Of a stretch of 30,894 nt of DNA, positions 25,728 through 30,894 are shown piece by piece. The DNA comes from DASPJR01 sp035628505. Its GTDB lineage: Bacteria; Planctomycetota; SZUA-567; H5-PLA8. The DNA lies in assembly GCA_035628505.1 (NCBI GenBank), contig DASPJR010000073.1:1-30894 (forward strand), written 5' to 3'. Below the pieces are notes generated by a model. It did not search any database and was not told the origin of the DNA. It was given only the letters and a program-made list of their open reading frames with translations. Within the stretch, counting starts at the first letter, position 1, and every line of letters begins with the position of its first letter. The translations under genes were made by a program, and so were the position numbers.

Positions 25728-27832
25728 CTGGCTGCGGTGTAGTCCACAGCATGCGAAAACTACTCTGCGCTCTTTGCCTTGCCGCGGCGTGCACTGCTCC
25801 CGCTGCCGAGCCCGAATCCAGCCGCACGATTGATGCGAAGATGTACCATCTGGGCACCGAGGGCCTGCCCGAATGGCAGGAGTTCGAAGGCCGGACGCCT
25901 CGCGGTCGGCGGCTGGATATCACCTTTCAGGCGCAGGAGAATTCAGAAGCGTGCACGCTTTTTCTGCGGCAGAGCAACGTCAAAGTCGTGTGGACGGTGC
26001 AGCTCAACGCTAAAAAACTCGGCACACTCGAAGGCATGGATGGCGACGTGATCGGCGCGTTTGAAATCCCGCCAAAAGCGCTGCGCGCCGGCGAGAACAC
26101 GCTCTCTATCGTTCCGCCCGCTGCAACCGACGATATTCTGATCGGCAATTTCCGGATCGATCTCCGCCCGCGCAAGACCGTGCTGAGCGAAGCCAAGTTG
26201 AATGTTCGCGTCACGGACAGCGGCACGAACGCAGGACTTCCCTGCCGCATCACGCTTGCGACAACCGACGGCGCGCTCATGCCGCTCTCAGTGCTGGACG
26301 ACAGCTCCCGCCCCGCCGCGGCGCGCACCGGCGTTGTGTACACGCGCGACGGCACGGCGACGGTTGGCGTTCCGGCAGGAACGTACACGCTCTACGCCAC
26401 GCGCGGCTTCGAATACAGCATGGCGACGCGGCAGATCACGATCGCCGCCGGCCAGGCTCAGGATGTGAATCTGCAGATCACCCGCGAAGTGCCAACGCCG
26501 GGTCTGATCGCCTGCGACACGCACATTCATACGCGAACGTTCAGCGGACATGGCGATGCAACAGATGATGAACGCATGCTCACCATTGCCGGCGAAGGCA
26601 TCGAACTGGCCGTTTCGACCGAGCACAACTTGCACGCCGATTACGCCCCAGCTCAGGCGCGCACCGGATTAACGAATGCCTTCACCACCGTAGTCGGAAA
26701 TGAGATCACGACCAAGGCCGGGCATTTCAACGCGTTCCCGATAAATTCAGGAAGTCCCGTGCCGGACTCAAAGCAGACGGACTGGCCCGTGCTGCTGAAG
26801 TCCATTCGTGGTACGCCTGGCGTGCAGGTCATCACGCTTAATCATCCGCGCGATCTGCACAGCAATTTCACGCCATTCGGGCCGCAGAATCTCAACGCTG
26901 TCACCGGCGAACACTACCGCATCGCAGACTTCTCGATCGATGCGGTGGAAGTCGTCACCTCGGCCGCGCTGCAATCGGACATTGAGCTGCAGTTCCGCGA
27001 CTGGTTCGCGCTGCTCAATTACGGTTTCCGCACGGCCGGGATCGGCTCCAGCGACAGCCACGATGTCACGCGCTTTATCCTGGGCCAGGGCCGCACGTAC
27101 GCGCGCTGCGACGACAGCACGCCCGGTAAAATCGACATCGACGCCGCATGCCGCAGTTTCCGCGAAGGTCGTGTTGCGGCGAGCATGGGTTTGCTGTGCG
27201 ATGTGCGCGTCAATGAGCGCTTTGCGCCCGGCGATGTCGCTGCGGCTTCCGGTGCGGAAGTGAAGATCGTCGCGACGGTGCTGGGTCCGTCGTGGGTCAA
27301 CGCGGACCGCGTGCAGCTTTTTGCCAACGGCGAGCTGCTTCGCGAGCAGAGCATCGAAGCATCGAGCAAGATCGAGAAAGCAAAGGTGACCTGGACCATT
27401 CCGCGACCGGCGCAGGACACCCATTTGATCGTGATGGCGACAGGACCCGGTGTAACCGCCCCATGCTGGGCGATTCCGCGCCCGTATCAGCCTACGTCAA
27501 AGACATGGACCCCGCGCGTGATCGGAGCGACCAATCCCGTCTGGCTCGATGCTGATGGCGATGGCGTCTACACGCCGCCGCGCGCGCTTGCGCGCAAGTT
27601 GCTGGAGAAATCAAAGAGTGATCTGCCGGCGCTGCTGGCGGCGCTCACCCCGCACGACCGCGCTGTTGCCGTGCAGGCCGCGAGCTTATGCCGCGCGGAA
27701 AAGACAGATCTGAAATCAGACGCCGTTCAGAATGCTCTGCAGAAAGCGCCGGAACACATCCGCCGCGCGTTTGCCGATGTCGCGGCAACGCCCGAGAAGA
27801 GCGAACCGCCGCCTCCGGCCCCGCCAAAGTGA
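25724..27832 (+). CDS. Secreted PHP-domain metallohydrolase, CehA/McbA-like
   Basis: ATG 25724 overlaps the previous stop by 4 nt (ATGA). Internal ATG 25751 would start the signal peptide more cleanly (MRKLLCALCLAAACTAPAAE), and neither has a good ribosome site. The 702-aa form holds a jelly-roll-like beta domain (about 40-155), a carboxypeptidase-regulatory-like beta domain (about 160-255, VPAGTYTLYATRG) and a PHP domain. Metal-ligand motifs are DTHIHTRTFSGHGD (His267, His269), STEHN and GIGSSDSHD. CehA/McbA-type PHP proteins are metal-dependent hydrolases, first known from carbamate and phosphoester cleavage. Here the export signal and sugar-binding-like domains point to an extracytoplasmic ester or glycan substrate. 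The tight packing with the acetylation genes suggests the same pathway. The last ~100 residues form a helical Lys/Pro-rich tail. Confidence 0.88.
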   Translation: MTGCGVVHSMRKLLCALCLAAACTAPAAEPESSRTIDAKMYHLGTEGLPEWQEFEGRTPRGRRLDITFQAQENSEACTLFLRQSNVKVVWTVQLNAKKLGTLEGMDGDVIGAFEIPPKALRAGENTLSIVPPAATDDILIGNFRIDLRPRKTVLSEAKLNVRVTDSGTNAGLPCRITLATTDGALMPLSVLDDSSRPAAARTGVVYTRDGTATVGVPAGTYTLYATRGFEYSMATRQITIAAGQAQDVNLQITREVPTPGLIACDTHIHTRTFSGHGDATDDERMLTIAGEGIELAVSTEHNLHADYAPAQARTGLTNAFTTVVGNEITTKAGHFNAFPINSGSPVPDSKQTDWPVLLKSIRGTPGVQVITLNHPRDLHSNFTPFGPQNLNAVTGEHYRIADFSIDAVEVVTSAALQSDIELQFRDWFALLNYGFRTAGIGSSDSHDVTRFILGQGRTYARCDDSTPGKIDIDAACRSFREGRVAASMGLLCDVRVNERFAPGDVAAASGAEVKIVATVLGPSWVNADRVQLFANGELLREQSIEASSKIEKAKVTWTIPRPAQDTHLIVMATGPGVTAPCWAIPRPYQPTSKTWTPRVIGATNPVWLDADGDGVYTPPRALARKLLEKSKSDLPALLAALTPHDRAVAVQAASLCRAEKTDLKSDAVQNALQKAPEHIRRAFADVAATPEKSEPPPPAPPK

Positions 27833-27842
27833 CCGCACATGG

Positions 27843-27849
27843 AGGAGGT
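27843..27849 (+). promoter_or_regulatory. Perfect Shine-Dalgarno deciding the GNAT start
   Basis: AGGAGGT is a full anti-16S match 7 nt before GTG 27857. It lies inside the longer in-frame reading frame from ATG 27839, which argues that the ATG is not the true start. Confidence 0.75.
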
Positions 27850-27856
27850 ACCGCGC

Positions 27857-28339
27857 GTGGACGAAGTGAGAATAGTTCAAGCTGATCTGTCCGATCCCGT
27901 TCACGCGGAGGCCGTGCGCGAGCTCACGTCGGCGTACTCCATGGATGAGATGGGCAACGGCAAGCCGCTCCCTGCCGACGTCCTCGAGCGCCTGATACCC
28001 GCGCTGCGCGCGCATCCGACCACGGTAATTTTCCTGGCATACAGCGGCCCTCAGGCGGTCGGCATTGCCACGTGCTTCATCGGCTTCTCAACGTTTGCCG
28101 CTCGCGAACTGATTAACATCCACGACCTCGCCGTGCTCGGCACGCATCGCGGCCGCGGCGTGGGGCGGGCGCTGCTGAAAGCAGTCGAAGACTACGCGCG
28201 CCGGCGCGGCTGCGTGAAGGTGACGCTCGAAGTGCTGGAAAACAACCCCGCGCGAACCCTCTACGAGGCCGCCGGATTCAAACAGATGGACTACAACACC
28301 GCCGCAGGCAGCGCGCTGTTTTATACGAAGAAGCTGTGA
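27857..28339 (+). CDS. GNAT family N-acetyltransferase
   Basis: The start is GTG 27857, set by the AGGAGGT at 27843-27849; this gives 160 aa (MDEVRIVQADLSDP). The GNAT fold is complete: INIHDLAVLGTHRGRGVGRALL is motif A with the acetyl-CoA pyrophosphate loop RGRGVGRA, followed by VKVTLEVLENNPARTLYEAAGF (motif B) and the terminal beta strand ending FYTKKL. It should be a cytoplasmic acetyl-CoA-dependent transferase. The substrate cannot be told; the sequence has no special match to RimI. It begins 24 nt after the PHP gene and may be read through from that operon, though its strong own ribosome site permits independent expression. Confidence 0.92.
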   Translation: MDEVRIVQADLSDPVHAEAVRELTSAYSMDEMGNGKPLPADVLERLIPALRAHPTTVIFLAYSGPQAVGIATCFIGFSTFAARELINIHDLAVLGTHRGRGVGRALLKAVEDYARRRGCVKVTLEVLENNPARTLYEAAGFKQMDYNTAAGSALFYTKKL

Positions 28340-28347
28340 AGCTGGCT

Positions 28348-28443
28348 TGGCGGGAATGTATGGGAATCGAACCCACCTATCGCCCTTTCGGACGACACAA
28401 CGGCTTTGAAGACCGCGGAGATCACCAGGTCTCATCCACTCCC
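28348..28443 (-). tRNA. selC: tRNA-Sec (anticodon UCA), with encoded CCA
   Basis: Read on the minus strand from 28443 this is a 96-nt tRNA. The acceptor stem GGGAGTG pairs with CATTCCC, then discriminator G (28351) and CCA (28350-28348). The anticodon arm is GCGGT-CTTCAAA-GCCGT with anticodon TCA. A long variable arm, TGTCGTCC-GAAA-GGGCGATA, has eight continuous pairs under a GAAA loop. The T arm is GTGGG-TTCGATT-CCCAT. The UCA anticodon, about 96 nt length, long acceptor and long variable stem identify selenocysteine tRNA; E. coli selC has the same CTTCAAA loop. The eighth acceptor pair would be a G-A mismatch. A seryl-loaded tRNA of this kind is converted by SelA and delivered by SelB to UGA codons; none of those genes is in this window. 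Confidence 0.93.
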
Positions 28444-28460
28444 GAAGTGAATGTCGCAGC

Positions 28461-28489
28461 AGTCTAGCAGCTCTCTATAAACCGCGCAA
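28461..28489 (-). promoter_or_regulatory. Possible promoter of the tRNA-Sec gene
   Basis: On the minus strand TTGCGC (28489-28484) and TAGACT (28466-28461) are spaced by 17 nt. This would put transcription start about 15 nt before the tRNA. Matches to TTGACA/TATAAT are only 3/6 and 4/6, so position is the main support. Confidence 0.33.
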
Positions 28490-28517
28490 GAATGGCCACG
28501 GCTTATCACGACTTCAA

Positions 28518-28555
28518 CACGGAGGCACGGAGCGCACGGAGGTCGCGGAGGAGGA
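28518..28555. repeat. Intergenic GGAGG-rich short-unit repeat
   Basis: CACGGAG recurs in CACGGAGGCACGGAG, then GCACGGAGG and CGGAGGAGG, in a gap with no gene. Short CACGGAG-type arrays are, as I recall, dispersed in intergenic regions of many environmental bacterial genomes; their role is not known. The adjacent ATGAATGCGAATAAACGCGG (28571-28590) looks like another such interspersed sequence. Confidence 0.5.
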
Positions 28556-28585
28556 GATCAGTAACGGTAGATGAATGCGAATAAA

Positions 28586-28610
28586 CGCGGGAACCTTCCC
28601 GCGCATTTTT
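28586..28610. terminator. Hairpin terminator, probably bidirectional
   Basis: CGCGGGAA (28586-28593) pairs with TTCCCGCG (28596-28603). On the plus side CATTTTT follows; on the minus side TTTATT follows. It lies 13 nt beyond the stop of the minus-strand ABC-F gene, for which it is most likely the terminator, and could also stop plus-strand transcripts from the GNAT gene. Confidence 0.7.
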
Positions 28611-28622
28611 CCTGAAGCTGCA

Positions 28623-30422
28623 CTACTGCGTTGCTTCCACCTTTGCCTGCTCTTCCTCAAGCGCCAGCCAGCGTTCTTCGATTCCCGCAAGCTTCTCGAC
28701 GACAGCGATGTGCTCGTCTTTGAGGCGCTGCGTCTCAGCGGCGTCGGTCACGGTATGAAGCTGCTCTTCGATTGATTTCTTCTTCTCGGTGTACTTGGTC
28801 ATCTGCCGCTCGACCGACTGCAGCTGCGTGCGCAGATCAAAGAGCTTGCGGTTGCGCGCTTTGCGTTCGGCTTTGCTCTGTTCGGTCTCCGGCACTGCAG
28901 CGGCTGCTCGGGGCTTGCTCTCGCCGCGGTGGCCTTCTTCGATCTCTTTTCTTACGCGGTAGAGATACGAAGCATAATCTCCGATGTAATTGGTGACGCT
29001 GCCGTCGCGCACTTCCACCACCGCCGTTGCCATGCGTTCCATGAAGGAGCGGTCGTGGCTGGTGAAGATGACCGTTCCCTGGTAGCGATTGAGCGCCTCG
29101 GCGAGTGATTCGACTGTCTCGACGTCCAGGTGATTGCCGGGTTCGTCGAGAATCAGCACCGAATGCTTGCCCAGCAGCAGGCCAGCCATGCACAACCGCG
29201 CCCGTTCGCCGCCGCTGAGCACCTCAATCGGTTTGTCCACATCGTCGCCGCGGAACAGAAAGCTTCCGGCCATGTCGAGGATCGTCTGAGCCGTCGCTTC
29301 TTTCGTCGCCCGCGAGCTCAGGTATTCGCGCACCGTGTAGTGCTCGGGTAGCGTGGTGTAGACATGCTGCGCGTAACAACCGATGTCGCAGTTGAAGCCC
29401 CACTTCATTGAACCAGCGAGCGGCTGAAGCGATCCGGCAACGGTGCGCAGGAAGGTGGTCTTTCCCTGCCCATTATCGCCGACCACGGCTACGCGGGTGC
29501 CGTGCAGGATTTCGACGTTGATACCAGACGCAACGGTGTGCTCTGGATAACCGATGCTCATCTCTGTGCAACGCAGCGCCGTTCCCGTTCGGGGCTCGAC
29601 GTATGGCACTTTCATGCGCACCGTTTTTTCGGAGCGCTCGATTTCCTTGAACTGCAACTTTTCGAGCTGCTTTGCTTTAGACTTGGCCTGCACGGCCGTG
29701 TTTGCGTGACTGCGGTTTTTGGCAATAAATGTCTCAAGCTGTTCGCGCTTGGCGGCAATGATCGCGTTCGAGCGTTCGTCGTGCTCGCGCTGCTGCTGTT
29801 CGTATTCGAGAAACGCGTCGACTTTGCCGGGATAGAGGGTCAGCTTGCCGCGCGAAAGGCTGAGCGTGTGATCGCAGGTCGCGTTCAGGAAGCCGCGATC
29901 GTGTGAAACGATGACGCAGCCGCCCTGAAAGTCTTTTAAAAAGTCTTCGAGTAGAAGCTGTGTGCGTAGATCGAGGAAGTTGGTCGGTTCGTCGAGCAGC
30001 AGCAGATTAGGTTCATGCAGCAGCAGAGCTGTCAGCTTTACGCGTGTCTGCCAGCCGCCGGACAATTTTTTGACAGGCCCTTCCAGCACCGCTCCTTTGA
30101 TCTCGAACTGTCCTGCAACGGCTCCGCACCTCCAGTCAGGCTGGCCGGAATCCCGCATGAGGAAATCGAGCACGCTCTCGCCTTCGAGAAAAGGATCGTG
30201 CTGGCGCAGGTAACCCAGGCGCAGGCGCGGATGGCGCTGAACGGTACCCTTATCGAGCTCTTCTTCGCCGAGTAAAATGCGGATGAGCGTAGATTTTCCA
30301 GCGCCATTGCGGCCGATGAAACCAGTTTTGTGATCATCGCCAAATTCTGCGCAGGTCCCGTCCAGAAGGTTACGGTCGCCGTAACCTTTATAGGCATCGT
30401 CGAGCTTGAGCAGAGTGGTCAT
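28623..30422 (-). CDS. ABC-F family ATPase (ribosome-associated type)
   Basis: ATG 30422 is preferred to the upstream ATG 30515, since homologues begin at MTTLLKLDDAYKGYGDRNLL; the ribosome site is poor. The 599-aa protein has two nucleotide-binding domains and no membrane segment. The first has GRNGAGKS (37-44), LSGGW and LLLLDEPTNFLD. The second has GDNGQGKT (315-322), LSGGERARL and LILDEPGNHLD, where Gly429 replaces the usual Thr. The linker between them is long, helical and Lys-rich (the P-site tRNA-interaction motif region), and residues about 520-599 form a coiled coil as in Uup/YheS-like proteins. ABC-F proteins act on the ribosome, in translation-factor or antibiotic-protection roles; the subgroup is not settled by eye. 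It stands alone, closed by the hairpin at 28586. Confidence 0.94.
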   Translation of the reverse strand: MTTLLKLDDAYKGYGDRNLLDGTCAEFGDDHKTGFIGRNGAGKSTLIRILLGEEELDKGTVQRHPRLRLGYLRQHDPFLEGESVLDFLMRDSGQPDWRCGAVAGQFEIKGAVLEGPVKKLSGGWQTRVKLTALLLHEPNLLLLDEPTNFLDLRTQLLLEDFLKDFQGGCVIVSHDRGFLNATCDHTLSLSRGKLTLYPGKVDAFLEYEQQQREHDERSNAIIAAKREQLETFIAKNRSHANTAVQAKSKAKQLEKLQFKEIERSEKTVRMKVPYVEPRTGTALRCTEMSIGYPEHTVASGINVEILHGTRVAVVGDNGQGKTTFLRTVAGSLQPLAGSMKWGFNCDIGCYAQHVYTTLPEHYTVREYLSSRATKEATAQTILDMAGSFLFRGDDVDKPIEVLSGGERARLCMAGLLLGKHSVLILDEPGNHLDVETVESLAEALNRYQGTVIFTSHDRSFMERMATAVVEVRDGSVTNYIGDYASYLYRVRKEIEEGHRGESKPRAAAAVPETEQSKAERKARNRKLFDLRTQLQSVERQMTKYTEKKKSIEEQLHTVTDAAETQRLKDEHIAVVEKLAGIEERWLALEEEQAKVEATQ

Positions 30423-30602
30423 GTGGAGTTTAGAAGGCCTTAATGTTTCAGCGGACGGGTCAAATGACCGAAACAGTTTATCGCTCGAGACCACAAAGTC
30501 CAGCAGGCAACACATTGTGCAGAATATAGTGCTTTTGCAGCTTTAATGGAATTTTTTTCTAACAAATTGTAACTGTTCATGTATTTACTGCCTAGTCATT
30601 GC

Positions 30603-30619
30603 TTGGTATAGCGCTTGCC
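30603..30619 (+). promoter_or_regulatory. Sigma-54 (-24/-12) promoter candidate
   Basis: TTGGTATAGCGCTTGCC has the GG and GC dinucleotides exactly 10 nt apart and the TTGC of the -12 box, matching the TGGCACGNNNNTTGC consensus except in the CACG part. An AT-rich stretch lies just upstream, where an activator could bind. The downstream gene is outside the window. Confidence 0.45.
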
Positions 30620-30657
30620 TCCTGATTCTGCATCTACTGTGAAAACGCAGTACGCAT

Positions 30658-30779
30658 AGGTGAATTTAAAACCTTTTGCAACACGACACAAAGTGCACGG
30701 TCGAGTTCGCGTCTGTACATGAGCGCGAAACGCTTCACCTAATCGTTTGGTGCAACACGGACCTTAAACAGGTGAATAA
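30658..30779 (+). repeat. Repeated and inverted AGGTGAA / TGCAACACG motifs in leader
   Basis: AGGTGAA occurs at 30658-30664, its inverse TTCACCT at 30734-30740, and AGGTGAATAA again at 30770-30779. TGCAACACG occurs near 30677 and again near 30751. The inverse pair could close a stem of about 80 nt. Either a structured leader RNA or operator sites would explain it; chance is not excluded. Confidence 0.35.
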
Positions 30780-30894
30780 CGCGTCAACATCAGTGAACCG
30801 TTGTGGAACTTAACGTTTTATGGTTGGTTGCTCTGGCTGTTAAACAATTGTTCACGCTGGAACTGTTCTGGGAAAAGTGACGCCGGACAAGGAA

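Larger units (their letters stand above)
30423..30894. other. Gene-free regulatory region at the window end
   Basis: No frame here looks coding. Leftward, the minus strand has a possible -10 (TATATT, 30528-30523) for the ABC-F gene without a convincing -35. Between about 30530 and 30600 the DNA is AT-rich. Rightward, a sigma-54-like element is followed by at least 275 nt of leader with short repeated motifs and a perfect palindrome AACAATTGTT (30843-30852). The gene served must begin past 30894. Confidence 0.6.

Noticed and set aside
28088..28435. 115-codon minus-strand frame over the tRNA-Sec and GNAT gene
   Set aside because: The 3' half is antisense to the GNAT gene and the 5' end is the tRNA itself.

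Overview
The window looks like chromosome of a free-living, Gram-negative-type bacterium with moderately high GC. Large secreted proteins with beta-helix, DUF11, PKD and calcium-binding repeats, a transmembrane Ser/Thr kinase with a very large sensor region, a six-haem cytochrome c and a DUF6600 protein together suggest a planctomycete/PVC-like or similarly gene-rich environmental lineage. This placement is an inference; no rRNA or other taxonomic marker settles it. There is no sign of phage, transposon or CRISPR. A tRNA-Sec gene shows that the organism probably decodes UGA as selenocysteine.

Layout. 1-3760 (+): the end of a giant beta-helix surface protein, then a secreted DUF11/PKD/calcium-repeat protein, closed by a strong terminator. 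3933-10648 (+): a zinc-ribbon Ser/Thr kinase, an S41 (CtpA-type) protease and tsaD, the last two overlapping by 4 nt. 10784-13426 (+): a DUF6600 protein with a very long charged helix and its own terminator. 13432-13986 (-): a thioredoxin-like protein. 14142-14324 (+): a 60-aa zinc-ribbon protein. 14309-18346 (-): a three-gene operon of a Spy-like periplasmic protein, a TPR protein and a six-haem cytochrome with a P460-like N-terminal domain.

18544-27832 (+): the most distinctive block. A 994-aa secreted beta-propeller/PKD/LamG protein precedes an AlgI-type membrane O-acyltransferase, two different AlgJ/AlgX-type SGNH proteins in tandem and a secreted PHP-domain (CehA/McbA-like) metallohydrolase. 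The last four are packed with gaps or overlaps of 11, -4 and -4 nt, so they probably form one O-acetylation/exopolysaccharide-modification unit. 27857-28339 (+) is a GNAT acetyltransferase.

28348-28443 (-) is tRNA-Sec, followed by a short GGAGG-rich intergenic repeat and a hairpin terminator. 28623-30422 (-) is an ABC-F ATPase. The last 470 bases hold no gene but contain a good sigma-54-type promoter match pointing out of the window, followed by a long leader with repeated motifs.
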